The notes: generated by a model from the letters alone, not told the origin. Positions 32,546 to 42,609 are shown, counted from the first letter of the stretch. The stretch is DNA of 64,000 nt from Myroides oncorhynchi (GCF_020905415.1 NZ_JAJJMP010000001.1:124001-188000); one strand, 5' to 3'. Numbers and translations: made by a program.

Positions 32546-33472
32546 ATGATCGTTAGAAACAAAAAGCATATTATACAGATGCTTTTTATCTGGAAAGGTT
32601 CAGTTCTTAAAAAAATATTCCCTACGCTAATTGCTATTTTTATATTCTCTTGGATAGTATACTTTGCACATTATTTATTTCCAGATGTGATTATTCCACT
32701 AAATGTAGGTGCTTTTGCCTTAGTCGGTATTTCATTGGCCATTTTCTTAGGCTTCTGTAATAATGCTGCTTATGATCGCTTTTGGGAAGGACGCAAACAA
32801 TGGGGTAGCTTAGTCATCCATTCTAGGTCCCTGGCTTTTCAAATTCAAAACTACATTGAAGAAAACAATCAATTTACTAAAAAAGATAAAGAAGAAGGAA
32901 TCAATCTGATTATTGCTTTTTGTTATCTACTAAATAAACAACTGAGAACTAAGATAGACTATGATACTATAGGTCCTTATCTTAAAGAAGATGTGTATGA
33001 AGTGATGCTAACTAAAAAATTTAAGCCTTCATTTATACTAAATGAACTAACAAAGTGGATAGCTACTCAGCAACGTGCAGGAAGATTAGATACAATCACA
33101 CAAGCTAGAATAGACAAGAATATAGATGAACTATCTATTGTACTAGGGGCTTGTGAACGCATTGTTCACACTAAGATTCCTTTTGTCTATTTTGTTATTC
33201 TACACAGGACAGTGTATGTTTATTGTTTTATCCTTCCATTTGGTCTTATAGATTTGATTGTTTGGGCAATGCCTTTTTTCGTAACCTTCGTGGCGTATAC
33301 ATTTATTGCCTTAGATGCTGTAGTAGCAGAGATAGCAGAGCCTTTCGGAGAAGAAGAAAATGACTTGGCATTAGATCAGATGTGTGCAAATATAGCCTAC
33401 TCTTTATGTGAAGTCTCTGATATGGATCTCCCTGAACTAATCACTCCTAACAAAAATTACATAGTTACTTAA
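32546..33472 (+). CDS. Bestrophin-family channel protein
   Basis: A 308-residue membrane protein of the bestrophin/UPF0187 family. NNAAYDRFWEGRKQWGSLV (about 72-90) is the family signature. Four hydrophobic segments lie at about 24-46, 52-70, 218-240 and 240-262, and the C-terminal EPFGEEENDLALDQ is also conserved. Bacterial members form pentameric ion channels (the studied one, KpBest, conducts sodium); the ion carried here is unknown. It has its own promoter and terminator and so is a single-gene unit. Confidence 0.88.
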   Translation: MIVRNKKHIIQMLFIWKGSVLKKIFPTLIAIFIFSWIVYFAHYLFPDVIIPLNVGAFALVGISLAIFLGFCNNAAYDRFWEGRKQWGSLVIHSRSLAFQIQNYIEENNQFTKKDKEEGINLIIAFCYLLNKQLRTKIDYDTIGPYLKEDVYEVMLTKKFKPSFILNELTKWIATQQRAGRLDTITQARIDKNIDELSIVLGACERIVHTKIPFVYFVILHRTVYVYCFILPFGLIDLIVWAMPFFVTFVAYTFIALDAVVAEIAEPFGEEENDLALDQMCANIAYSLCEVSDMDLPELITPNKNYIVT

Positions 33473-33503
33473 ACCTTTACACAAAAAGTAATTATCAAAA
33501 TAG

Positions 33504-33540
33504 AAAAGCTCCTGTAAAAGAAATATTACTAGGAGCTTTT
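33504..33540 (+). terminator. Terminator after the bestrophin-like gene
   Basis: AAAAGCTCCT (33504-33513) pairs with AGGAGCTTTT (33531-33540), followed by TTTATTATT. Confidence 0.85.
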
Positions 33541-33665
33541 TTATTATTATGTAAGTTAAAACAGAATAAAAAATTCTGAATTTAAGTATATCTCTTTCTT
33601 ACATATTCATTAGAGAAAGTGAATTTACTCTTGAATAAGAGAGAATGAAAGAGTTATACAAAAAA

Positions 33666-33685
33666 AGCACTTCTTTCGAAGTGCT
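33666..33685 (-). terminator. Terminator of the first 66-residue gene
   Basis: AGCACTTC and GAAGTGCT form an 8-bp stem with a four-base loop; on the minus strand it is followed by a T run. It lies 12 bp beyond the stop codon. Confidence 0.85.
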
Positions 33686-33696
33686 CCTGATTATAT

Positions 33697-33897
33697 TTAA
33701 CCGTTAATTAAATTTAAAGATTCTTGAAGTTCTGGTTTTCCTTGAACATAACCACTAACCCACTTTCCTAATTGCTCTACATCATAAGGCAATAATTGAT
33801 TAATTGCTTTGTGTAGTTCTTTGTAAAATAGTTTAGGATCAAAGCTTACATTCTCTAATATCGTTTTTGCAAAATCAAACATTAAACGTGTTTTCAT
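33697..33897 (-). CDS. Small conserved protein, paralogue of 34149-34349
   Basis: A 66-residue soluble protein (MKTRLMFDFAKTILENVSFD) that shares about two thirds of its residues with the next gene upstream, including FDPKLFYKEL and LLPYDVEQL. It is helical, with no cysteines, signal peptide or membrane segment. I know similar short proteins in flavobacteria but no function. It has its own terminator, so it is a separate transcription unit from its paralogue. Confidence 0.8.
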   Translation of the reverse strand: MKTRLMFDFAKTILENVSFDPKLFYKELHKAINQLLPYDVEQLGKWVSGYVQGKPELQESLNLING

Positions 33898-34119
33898 ATT
33901 GGTAACTTTTTATCTTACTACATAGTAAACATACTTAATAATAAATGTAATTCACATTTATACTTCAGACTTTAATACAATTTTAGCAATTAATGTTACA
34001 TTCTCATAAAACATCAATAATCAATGTATTTTATGAAACAAAATGGACTAATAATTTATTTACTTTAATAAATAGACACGCTTTTAATCGTCATATTAAA
34101 ATTGTATAAAATCAAAAAA

Positions 34120-34138
34120 ACACCTCTATATAAGGTGT
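34120..34138 (-). terminator. Terminator of the second 66-residue gene
   Basis: ACACCT (34120-34125) pairs with AGGTGT (34133-34138); on the minus strand a T run follows. It lies 10 bp beyond the stop codon. Confidence 0.75.
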
Positions 34139-34148
34139 CTTTTGTACT

Positions 34149-34349
34149 TTAAATCCTAATTAATTCTAACGATTCACTAAGCTCTGGCTTCTCTTTTACA
34201 TATCCATTAACCCACTTGGTCAACTGTTCTAAGTCATATGGTAATAAATTCTGAATAGCTTTTTGCAATTCCTTATAAAATAACTTTGGGTCAAAACTAA
34301 CACTTTCTAGTATAGTCCTTGCAAAGTCAAACATTGTCTTTTTTTTCAT
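34149..34349 (-). CDS. Small conserved protein, paralogue of 33697-33897
   Basis: A 66-residue protein (MKKKTMFDFARTILESVSFD) that is a clear tandem duplicate of the gene 250 bp downstream. FDPKLFYKEL and LLPYDLEQLTKW are the shared core, and conservation of this core with separate terminators argues that both are real and expressed. Function unknown. They may act as small regulatory or structural partners of a larger protein. Confidence 0.8.
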   Translation of the reverse strand: MKKKTMFDFARTILESVSFDPKLFYKELQKAIQNLLPYDLEQLTKWVNGYVKEKPELSESLELIRI

Positions 34350-34783
34350 ATCTGTAGTACTATTGTATCACCTATCAAACATAACACATATATCAACAAA
34401 ACACAAAATTAAATACATATTTAATATATTTTTAAAACATTTATGCACTAAATATCTTTTAATAGCTTAAATACTTAAGTTTTAAAAAACAATACACACA
34501 GTAATTAACATTTTATCATTAAGACTTAGTTTTTTATAAAAAATATTAACCTTAAGAATGCACAATAAACCAGTTAAATGACAAATAATTATACCTGATA
34601 AATCAGAATTGTGAAGTATGCTTGTCATAGGTTGCTTACAGAGCTACTAAAAGACTTAATGAGTATATAACAAAAAAAATGAACTTCAGTAACAGATATG
34701 ATTTATAACATCTGAAACGAAATTCATTTGTGAGCTTGGAAAAAATTTCGACCGATTAACCCTGCTTTTATCTTGATTATATC
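34350..34783. other. AT-rich intergenic region
   Basis: 434 bp without a gene. Near 34670-34725 there is an imperfect inverted repeat (AAAAATGAACTTCAG against CTGAAACGAAATTCATT) that may terminate the CBS-pair gene on the minus strand. Nothing else recognisable. Confidence 0.45.
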
Positions 34784-35236
34784 TTATTGATAATAGATAT
34801 TTTCGTTATTATATTGATTTAAAAAATACTTGAGTAAATCCGTAGTTGTCACAATCCCTTTTAAAACATTATTTTCATTTACTATTGGGATTGAATGAAA
34901 GCTTTGTTTAGCTAATATTTCTGTCACTTTTTTTATAGTAGTAGTCGGAAAAGAACTTACCACTACCTTTGCCATAACTTGACCTATAGAGTACATATCA
35001 TAAACTACTGAAGGTACATCCATTAATTCATCAGCATCATCTAAAACATCAGCATAGCTTATCTTCAATAAATCAGAATAACTTAAGACTCCTATCAACT
35101 TATCTTCTTTTACAATAGGAATATGCCTGATTTTATGCTTTTTAAACAATCTTTCTGCATCATAGAGATTATCTGTTAGAGTGAGAGTTATTAACTCTTT
35201 GGTCATGATCTCGGCTACTGGTACATCTTGTCGCAT
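34784..35236 (-). CDS. CBS-domain-pair protein
   Basis: A 150-residue protein made of two CBS domains (about 1-60 and 75-140). VAEIMTKELITLTLTDNLYD and HIPIVKEDKLIGVLSYSDLL are the first; FHSIPIVNENNVLKGIVTTTDLL the second. CBS pairs bind adenosine nucleotides and usually regulate a partner, but this one has no catalytic domain. No partner gene is adjacent; it stands alone, so the target cannot be inferred. Confidence 0.88.
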   Translation of the reverse strand: MRQDVPVAEIMTKELITLTLTDNLYDAERLFKKHKIRHIPIVKEDKLIGVLSYSDLLKISYADVLDDADELMDVPSVVYDMYSIGQVMAKVVVSSFPTTTIKKVTEILAKQSFHSIPIVNENNVLKGIVTTTDLLKYFLNQYNNENIYYQ

Positions 35237-35546
35237 AACAAACTGATTTTAGTTAGACATCAACTATTCAATAAAGTCACTTTATATTACCTACTTTATC
35301 TGTACTAAATTTAAACATAATCATTGAACCAAACAAATTACCAAGGTAGTTTTATCTAAATTAAAACCATAAATACCAACATCTTAACAAAAAACATATT
35401 GACATAATACTTCAATTTCTATATATAGTATATATCTCATTCGTATAAGTACTCCTTATACCTACAATCATCAACACAATCACAAAAAAAGCACTCCCTT
35501 AGAAGTGCTTTTGTAATATTTGACTAGCTTTGATTCTGGGGTTTAC
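35237..35546. other. Intergenic region upstream of the WG-protein stop
   Basis: About 310 bp, with the CBS-pair promoter region at the left and a terminator hairpin (AAAAGCACT 35487-35495 with AGTGCTTTT 35504-35512) for the WG-repeat gene. No gene seen. Confidence 0.55.
35487..35512 (-). terminator. Terminator of the WG-repeat gene
   Basis: AAAAGCACT pairs with AGTGCTTTT around an eight-base loop, with a T run on the minus-strand side. Confidence 0.8.
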
Positions 35547-38114
35547 CTATATTTCTTTTCCATCTAAACCTACAGTCACCATAATTCCATTTCTGCTAGC
35601 AGTAGCTTTCCCTTCACTAAATAACCCTATAGACTCATAAGTATTTGCTTCTATTATAATCACTCCTTTACTATTCATTACCCCTACATATCTTCCTGCG
35701 TACATTCTCACTGTGTTATCATTGCTATTAAAGCGGTCTATCTTATCATATTTCACTTTCGAGACTTCATTCCCTCCCTTACTTTTTATTCCCCATTTAC
35801 CGCCTATTTCAAATGAAGCATAACCATTGAAAAGATTATCTACATCACTTACACTACCTGGTTTAAATAACTCAGTGCCATTAATATAATTAATAATCAT
35901 TGCATAACCATTTAGCCTTACTTTAGATAAATTATCTCTGATGAGTTTCTGATCTACCATTTCGTACTTTGCTTCTACAGTTAACAACCCTGAAGCGTTG
36001 ACAAAACCATAAAGTCCACCTTTAATTACATTAGCATATCCCTCTTCACTGAATCCAGTTATACGATCATAAGTAGCAGAAATAACCTTTACACCTTGTT
36101 TATTCATTATTCCCCATAGCCCATTTTGCTCAAAAGCAGATACTTGCGCATTGGTAAAGACAAATGGATGTCCATACTCAGCATCTACCACTACATTTAA
36201 GTTCTCTGTAGCAAACCCATACTTCCCACTTAATCCACTTAATAATATTACACCATTATTATAATCGATCTTAATTTCTTTATAATCTGATTCTAGCGTT
36301 TTCCCTTCACCTGTATAGAAGTTATAAAGTGGTGAATCACCTACTTTATCACGATTATCTAATATCCTATTCATTTTACCATCAGGAGCTTGCACTTGAT
36401 AATATCTGGTTGCTAATACTTCCTTCCATTGCCTGTCTATTAATCCTCTTCTCCCTAATCCTGATTCTACTATCGCTTTATTATCTTTCTCAAAGCTAAA
36501 TATCTTCATATAACGATCAGCTTTAACTAATTCCATTAACGAATTACTGTAAACACCCACATAAATTCCCTTTGTCACCCTATAGGTATTATCGTCTTTT
36601 AAAAATTCTATATTATCAAAGCTTTCCGCAAGGCCTTCTACTAAAGATTTATTTAACAGATTAAACCTACTATCGATACTCTGAACCAAAACATGTCCAT
36701 TTTGATCAAAGCTTCCTATAGTTTTATATGCTGGCTCTAATACTTTATGTGTTTTTACATCAAATAACCCAACAGCATTTTCCATTGCTATCACATCATT
36801 ATTAATCTGAACAAATCCATTATCATCTGTCATCTTAACATCTTTATACATCACAGGCAAGACCACGTTCCATGTCTTATCTGCAAGACCTAACTTGCCA
36901 TTTTGCGTAAGTCTAGTCATCCCATAAGGCAAGACATCTCCTATATTATCATACTCTATCGGCAATACTATCTTCCAATCTTTATTAATCACTCCAAGTT
37001 TTTTATCCTTAATCACACGGGCATATCCCTCAGCATTAAACCCTGTAATATCATCATAGATAGGCTCTAACAGTACTTTGAAACTTCTATTTATGACTCC
37101 CCATTTCTCTCCTACTTTAATTCTAGCAAATCCCTGTATATCGAACTCTGTTATCTCATCATAGATAGGTTCTAATAACACCTTGTGATTACTATCTATA
37201 AATCCCCATTTATCCCCTACGTGTAATCTAGCGTATCCCGATTTATCAAACTCAAATATCTTAAAATCCGCTTCAAAACGAGGTGATATGATCTCTTTCC
37301 AATCTTTATTTAGCAGTCCCCATTTCTCAGCTAATACTACTTTATAAGTAACTTCTTTCTCATCATTAGACTCTTTTATTATATTGTATTTTGGTTCTAA
37401 TAGTCTTCCTTCAGCATTGACCATCCCCACCTTTAAAGAATCAATTAAAAAAGCGATTCCTTTAGTATCAAACTTAGTAATACTATCGTATTTTGCCTCT
37501 GCTATTGTTTTCCACTCCTTATTGATTAGCCCTCGCTTTTTAGTTTGTTCTACAATAATATGATTTGCATTTACACCATCCGTTCCGAACTCGCGAATCT
37601 TCGTATAAGTAGGTTTTATTATTAGTTTCCAGTCCTTATCTATGATACCAAATTTATTATCTGCTTGAACCCTCACATACTGCTTGTCATAATATCCAAA
37701 GACTTTATCATAGACAGGCTCTACCTTTTCTTCTCCTTTTGTATTTATCACTCCACTTTTCTCTAGCTTCACTACCGTAGCATATCCTTGTCCACTAAAA
37801 TTCTCTATATCATTATAAGTAGGCAAGATAATCGACTTACCTAACATATCTATAAGCCCCCATAATTTGCTCTTCTTTACTCTAGCAATCTTGTGCTCAT
37901 CAAAGTCTTTTACAGCTTCATACTGAGGTACCACTACTACTACATTTTCCTGTGGATCTCTAAATCCCCATAACCCTCTTTCTTCAAAGGGAATTAAAAC
38001 TTTAGGCTGATAGTCTGGCTTCTCTATAGGCTTTTCTTTTTTACCATCACCATTGTCATTACTACACGAAAATGATAATGCTCCAAATATTATTAGTAAG
38101 GAAATTCTTTTCAT
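35547..38114 (-). CDS. WG-repeat lipoprotein
   Basis: An 855-residue protein. I chose the ATG at 38114 (MKRISLLIIFGALSFSC), which gives a lipoprotein signal with Cys17; the 14-codon extension upstream is unlikely. The mature part consists of some 18 WG repeats of about 40-45 residues, for example KWGFIDSNHKVLLEPIYDEI. Several neighbouring repeats remain similar at DNA level, so the array expands or contracts by duplication. WG repeats fold into beta structures of unknown binding function and are common at the Bacteroidetes cell surface. It is probably outer-membrane anchored. Function unknown. Confidence 0.85.
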   Translation of the reverse strand: MKRISLLIIFGALSFSCSNDNGDGKKEKPIEKPDYQPKVLIPFEERGLWGFRDPQENVVVVVPQYEAVKDFDEHKIARVKKSKLWGLIDMLGKSIILPTYNDIENFSGQGYATVVKLEKSGVINTKGEEKVEPVYDKVFGYYDKQYVRVQADNKFGIIDKDWKLIIKPTYTKIREFGTDGVNANHIIVEQTKKRGLINKEWKTIAEAKYDSITKFDTKGIAFLIDSLKVGMVNAEGRLLEPKYNIIKESNDEKEVTYKVVLAEKWGLLNKDWKEIISPRFEADFKIFEFDKSGYARLHVGDKWGFIDSNHKVLLEPIYDEITEFDIQGFARIKVGEKWGVINRSFKVLLEPIYDDITGFNAEGYARVIKDKKLGVINKDWKIVLPIEYDNIGDVLPYGMTRLTQNGKLGLADKTWNVVLPVMYKDVKMTDDNGFVQINNDVIAMENAVGLFDVKTHKVLEPAYKTIGSFDQNGHVLVQSIDSRFNLLNKSLVEGLAESFDNIEFLKDDNTYRVTKGIYVGVYSNSLMELVKADRYMKIFSFEKDNKAIVESGLGRRGLIDRQWKEVLATRYYQVQAPDGKMNRILDNRDKVGDSPLYNFYTGEGKTLESDYKEIKIDYNNGVILLSGLSGKYGFATENLNVVVDAEYGHPFVFTNAQVSAFEQNGLWGIMNKQGVKVISATYDRITGFSEEGYANVIKGGLYGFVNASGLLTVEAKYEMVDQKLIRDNLSKVRLNGYAMIINYINGTELFKPGSVSDVDNLFNGYASFEIGGKWGIKSKGGNEVSKVKYDKIDRFNSNDNTVRMYAGRYVGVMNSKGVIIIEANTYESIGLFSEGKATASRNGIMVTVGLDGKEI

Positions 38115-38334
38115 TTTATACTGTATTGTTATTTGATTATTTAAATTACAAAACACACTCTTTTAGCTAACTAAAATATAAAAAATAAAGAAATATTCAA
38201 CAATAAATATAAAAAACAAAGAATACACTCATAAAAACCTTAATTAACACAAAACATATTAGTACACATAACACAAAAAAGACACTATAATCAAATATTA
38301 TAATACTTTATATTGTTTGAATATTATACATACT

Positions 38335-39285
38335 CTAAGAAATACACACAACTACCTTACCAACTGTATTTCTATTTTCTAGCTGTAAATGTGCTTTATC
38401 CATCTCTTTAAAGTCAAAAACATGACTAATATGAGCTCTTATAATTCCCTTCTCTAACAGATCTGCTATGATTTTCATATCTCTAGCACTAGAATACACA
38501 CACATAAAGTGACTTCCGTGTAGCTGTTTTGCCTTAGCAGCTACCTCATCTTCTTCTGTATATCCTGAGGGTAGAACGACCATAGTCCCAAACTCTTTAA
38601 GCACCTTAACAGACTTCTGGAAGTTATCCCCTCCTATGGCTTCTAAAACGAAGTCTATATCTGACACCTCTTCTTCAAACTTTACACTTCTATAATCGAT
38701 ATGTTCATCTGCACCTAGCTGTATTACAAACTCCTTATTCTTAGTAGAGGAAATCCCTATCACATATGCGCCTAGATACTTAGCCATCTGTACAGCATAA
38801 TGCCCTACACCACCTGATGCGGCGTGTATTAGCACTCTGTCATTCGATCTTAATTTGCCATAACTCGTAAACGCTTGCCAAGCTGTTAATGCTGCTAGCA
38901 TACTAGCTGCTGCCGCTTGGTGCGTTATATTACTAGGCTTTAACGCTATTTGATCTACTGAGACAGTGATGTACTCTGCATAAGCTCTACCGTGCCCTGG
39001 GAAGTTCACCATCCCGAAAACAGCATCTCCTACTTGATACTCCTTGACATTCTCCCCAACAGACTCTATAACTCCTGAAAAGTCCCACCCTAATATAATA
39101 GGATCATACTGCTCTAAGAGAGTAGACATCCCCACTGTACCTGCTCTAGTGAGTACATCTACAGGATTTACACTTATGGCTTTTACTTTTACCAATACCT
39201 CTTGTTCTCCTACATCTGGTATCTCTACATCTACCAACTGAAGATTCTCTACCCCTCCAAACTCTTTTAACACGATTGCTTTCAT
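38335..39285 (-). CDS. Zinc-independent quinone oxidoreductase-like protein, MDR superfamily
   Basis: A 316-residue medium-chain reductase. I chose the ATG at 39285 (MKAIVLKEFGGVENL). The N-terminal GroES-like domain and the Rossmann domain, with ASGGVGHYAVQMAKYLGAYVIG as NADPH-binding loop, are clear. No zinc-binding cysteine set is seen, so it resembles quinone oxidoreductases (QOR type) that reduce quinones or reactive carbonyls. It is divergent from an AraC regulator 79 bp away, which likely controls it in response to a toxic compound. Confidence 0.87.
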   Translation of the reverse strand: MKAIVLKEFGGVENLQLVDVEIPDVGEQEVLVKVKAISVNPVDVLTRAGTVGMSTLLEQYDPIILGWDFSGVIESVGENVKEYQVGDAVFGMVNFPGHGRAYAEYITVSVDQIALKPSNITHQAAAASMLAALTAWQAFTSYGKLRSNDRVLIHAASGGVGHYAVQMAKYLGAYVIGISSTKNKEFVIQLGADEHIDYRSVKFEEEVSDIDFVLEAIGGDNFQKSVKVLKEFGTMVVLPSGYTEEDEVAAKAKQLHGSHFMCVYSSARDMKIIADLLEKGIIRAHISHVFDFKEMDKAHLQLENRNTVGKVVVCIS

Positions 39286-39364
39286 ATAATAATTACTTTT
39301 ACACAAAAATAAACTGACTAGACAAACCTAAATAGGTATATTTTAATCACAAAACAGTACATTT

Positions 39365-40198
39365 ATGGCAAGAGAAAATATCTATCAACCTTTTGAAGTC
39401 TTCTACGAGAAGATTGATTCTTGTCCTCTACAAAACAGACTATTCAACTTCTTTGAGTTTGTATTTGTAATTTCAGGAGAGGGATATCACTTAGTGAATG
39501 ACAATAAGAACAATCTTACAAAAGGAGACTTATATCTAATCACGCCAGAGGACAGACATTCTTTTGATATTACTAGTCAGTCAGAATTCTTAGTAATCCG
39601 TATTAATGATGAGTATCTAAAGCAGTCTAGCGCTGTCACTATTAACCATCTAGAGTCTGTACTTTACTACGCTTCACACCTCTCTACATCTATCATAACA
39701 GATGAAGAAGATAAAGAAGTAATCCATCAAATAGCACAGAGTTTAATCCAAAGTATTCTTAACCCGAAGACGTATAACTGTGATCTTCAAAGACAGTATA
39801 TTAATGCTATTATGATTATCGCCACACGTAACCTAATACATTATACTCCTCAAAATTTAGAAACTAAGGATCAGCGTATATTAGATATCATCGCATATAT
39901 CCAACACAACATCTATGATCTAAAGCTACTCACTGCTCAGGTCATCGGAGATAAGTTTGGACTTGCGCCATCCTATATCGGTGTTTACTTTTTAAATCAA
40001 TGTGGAGAGACTATGCAGCAGTACATTACTGCCTATCGTCTTAAACTGATTAAGCATCGTCTATTATTTAGTGATAATAGAATCGGAGAGATAGCATCTG
40101 AGTTTACTTTCACTGATGAAAGTCACGCAAACAAGTTCTTTAAAAAGCACGAAACACTGAGTATGTCTGCTTTTAGAAAAACACATAAGAAAATCTAG
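39365..40198 (+). CDS. AraC-family transcriptional regulator
   Basis: A 277-residue regulator. The N-terminal half (about 1-150) is a cupin-like sensor (GYHLVNDNKNNLTKGDLYLI); the C-terminal part (about 175-277) is the double helix-turn-helix of AraC/XylS proteins (QVIGDKFGLAPSYIGVYF and RIGEIASEFTFTDESHANKF). It is divergent from the oxidoreductase gene with a short shared promoter region, so it probably regulates that gene. The effector is unknown. Confidence 0.88.
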   Translation: MARENIYQPFEVFYEKIDSCPLQNRLFNFFEFVFVISGEGYHLVNDNKNNLTKGDLYLITPEDRHSFDITSQSEFLVIRINDEYLKQSSAVTINHLESVLYYASHLSTSIITDEEDKEVIHQIAQSLIQSILNPKTYNCDLQRQYINAIMIIATRNLIHYTPQNLETKDQRILDIIAYIQHNIYDLKLLTAQVIGDKFGLAPSYIGVYFLNQCGETMQQYITAYRLKLIKHRLLFSDNRIGEIASEFTFTDESHANKFFKKHETLSMSAFRKTHKKI

Positions 40199-40321
40199 TG
40201 TTTTTTATATCACAAATAGTTGTACTTTCATTTCTAATAAAACAACCTATCATTGTAAGCAGTTTATATTATATAAACTTACTTATCAAACAATTACAAT
40301 TTATCACAATCAAAATAAATT

Positions 40322-40933
40322 ATGAAAAACAAAATCAATTGGCAAAGAATAGGAATAGTAACAAGTACAATTATCTTCTTTATTGTAGCCATAACTTTTG
40401 AAATATTTGAGCTTGCATCCCTACCAGGTCAATTCTTTGGTACCTTACTAGGGGTAGTGATTACAGCTATTATCACGGTATTATTACTTCAAGGACAAAC
40501 TAAAAGTGAGGAGTCAAGAGAGCGCCACTTACTTGTATTTGAGAAGAAACAGGAAGTCTTCTTTCAGTTCTTAACTCAACTAAACACTATCCTTCAACGC
40601 GAGTCTTTAAGTCCTGGATTATCTAATGGAAAGAAGATAGAGAAAGAAGTAAATAACTTACACGATCTTATCTTTGAATTTGGGTTCTTACAGATGCATA
40701 CTTCAGCAGAGACCTTCGATAAAATACTGGTACACGTAGGTAATCTTATGACAGAAAGTAAACAAATCAAAATAGCAGAGAACCAATCTATAGATAAAGT
40801 GGAGAAGTATTACTTAGTACTAACTACTGATTTCTTCTCTATCGTATCCCTACTAAAACACGAGTTATACAACGAATTTAGCCCTCATATAGACAAAGAA
40901 AAACTAGATAGAATCATCAAATTATCTTTTTAA
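40322..40933 (+). CDS. Membrane protein with coiled-coil cytoplasmic domain, unknown function
   Basis: A 203-residue protein. Two membrane helices lie at about 12-32 and 36-58, with GTLLGVVITAIITVLLLQGQ as the second. A soluble helical domain (about 60-203) begins KSEESRERHLLVFEKKQEVF. I have seen this N-terminal pattern in Bacteroidetes proteins of unknown function that fuse different soluble domains behind it. It is not clearly co-transcribed with the AraC gene (123 bp gap). Confidence 0.72.
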   Translation: MKNKINWQRIGIVTSTIIFFIVAITFEIFELASLPGQFFGTLLGVVITAIITVLLLQGQTKSEESRERHLLVFEKKQEVFFQFLTQLNTILQRESLSPGLSNGKKIEKEVNNLHDLIFEFGFLQMHTSAETFDKILVHVGNLMTESKQIKIAENQSIDKVEKYYLVLTTDFFSIVSLLKHELYNEFSPHIDKEKLDRIIKLSF

Positions 40934-40945
40934 AAACAAAAAAAA

Positions 40946-40965
40946 GCCACATCTCTCGATGTGGC
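40946..40965 (-). terminator. Hairpin between convergent genes
   Basis: GCCACATC (40946-40953) and GATGTGGC (40958-40965) form a perfect 8-bp stem with a four-base loop. The T run is on the minus-strand side, so it mainly serves the efflux outer-membrane gene; it may also stop the plus-strand gene. Confidence 0.8.
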
Positions 40966-41217
40966 CCTGGGTTAAAAAGTAGTAAAAATTCATAGGTAAT
41001 TACTTACCTAAACACTTTAGTCTATCAGCATCTGATTCTATACATTGGTATGGGTAATGTAATAGTAACTCCCAAATTAGCATATTGATAAGTTACCTAT
41101 AAAATGAGCTGCTTCTAAAACTTAAAGTTAGCTAGATCGAATGCTCGAAAAAATGAACACTTAAACAAAACTCAATGCTCGAGTCACTCGATTAGCAATT
41201 ATATAAATAGAAAAAAA

Positions 41218-42609
41218 TTACTCTCTCCAGCCCCCTCCTAATGCTCTATAAAGCTTAATAACAGACTGCCATTCTAATAACTGGTCATTGCTATGTGCTA
41301 ACTGAGCATACAGATGAGCCTGTTCAGATGTTAGTACATCTGTATAGTTCGTAGACGAGTGATACACTAATAACTTCTTGGTGTAATCAACTGCTAGAGC
41401 CAACTTATCGACCTGCTGTTGTCTCATCGCTAATTGTTCTCCAGCCATCTGGTAAGCGTATAAGGCATCCGATACCTCTTGCCCTGCCACTAACATTGTC
41501 TTTTGGAAGTTATGTGCCTTCTCTTGATAACTCGCTTTCGCTACCTCTAATCTCGTTTTGTTTAATCTCTTGTTGAATATAGGCTGTAACAATCCACCTG
41601 CGATATTAGCAAAGAACCCTGTTGAACTAAACCAATCCTTAAACTCATAACTTGAGAATCCTGCTCCACCTGTTATGGTAAGTGCTGGATAGAACGCTCT
41701 CTTTGCTACATTCACATCTTCAAAGTAAGCTGCTAATTCATACTCTGCTGCCATTACATCTGGTCTGTTTTTTAATAAGCTTGCTGGTACTCCGATACTT
41801 GGCTCTATAGGCAAAACTTGATTACCTAATACTCCTCTATCTATTGTACCTACTGACTTCCCTAACAATACACTTAAGGCATTCTCCACCTCTCTTATAC
41901 TGCGTTTAACCCCTGGTAGCGTAGCCTCGGCATCATAGTAGTTCGCCTCGCTCTGTACCACAGCAGCCCCCGTTACTACACTTGATTCCTTAAGCTTTTG
42001 CATTGTCTGTACATCTATCTTGCGGTTGGCTATTGTCTTTTCAATAATAGCCTGTTGCTGATCTAACGCTAATAACTGATAATAATACTCCGTTATCTGA
42101 GCCACTATCTGTGTCTGTACAGCTTTTTGTCCTGCTTCAGACTGTAGTAATCGATAAGCAGAGGCACGTTTACCACTTGCCAACTTACCCCAGATATCTA
42201 TCTCCCAAGACGTATTAGCAAATACATCATACTGTGTTGCATTCTCTACAAAGCCAAAGCCCTGTGGATATGCTAAACGAGATCTTTTCACACCTCCACC
42301 TACACTTAAATCAGGTAAGAAAGCAGCCTTAGATTGCTTAAGCATAGACTCAGCAATTTGCAGACGCGCTATCCCCATCTTTAAGTCTAAGTTATTCTCA
42401 ATTCCTTCTGTTATTAGACCTTGTAGTTGCGCATCTTTAAACAGAGATTGCCAAGGCATCATCCCCATACTCAACGTATCGCCTTCCTTAGCCTCTCGAT
42501 ATAGCTCCTGAGGAGCTGTATCTTGTTGGTGATAACGAGTAGTAGATTGACACGATGCCAACATACCTACTGCTAATACACCTATATATATATTATATGT
42601 CCATTTCAT
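41218..42609 (-). CDS. Outer-membrane efflux lipoprotein, NodT/TolC type
   Basis: A 463-residue outer-membrane factor. The signal peptide ends with a lipobox before Cys20 (GVLAVGMLASC). Two internally similar halves contain the OMF alpha-helical domains: LITEGIENNLDLKMGIARLQ and LLKNRPDVMAAEYELAAY. It provides the outer channel of the tripartite pump formed with the RND and adaptor genes just upstream on the same strand. A 566-bp gap with repeats separates it from the RND gene, so it may also have its own promoter. Confidence 0.9.
   Translation of the reverse strand: MKWTYNIYIGVLAVGMLASCQSTTRYHQQDTAPQELYREAKEGDTLSMGMMPWQSLFKDAQLQGLITEGIENNLDLKMGIARLQIAESMLKQSKAAFLPDLSVGGGVKRSRLAYPQGFGFVENATQYDVFANTSWEIDIWGKLASGKRASAYRLLQSEAGQKAVQTQIVAQITEYYYQLLALDQQQAIIEKTIANRKIDVQTMQKLKESSVVTGAAVVQSEANYYDAEATLPGVKRSIREVENALSVLLGKSVGTIDRGVLGNQVLPIEPSIGVPASLLKNRPDVMAAEYELAAYFEDVNVAKRAFYPALTITGGAGFSSYEFKDWFSSTGFFANIAGGLLQPIFNKRLNKTRLEVAKASYQEKAHNFQKTMLVAGQEVSDALYAYQMAGEQLAMRQQQVDKLALAVDYTKKLLVYHSSTNYTDVLTSEQAHLYAQLAHSNDQLLEWQSVIKLYRALGGGWRE

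Noticed and set aside
40198..40401. A 67-codon ORF between the AraC gene and the membrane protein
   Set aside because: It overlaps the start of the better supported 203-residue gene in another frame and has an AT-driven composition.
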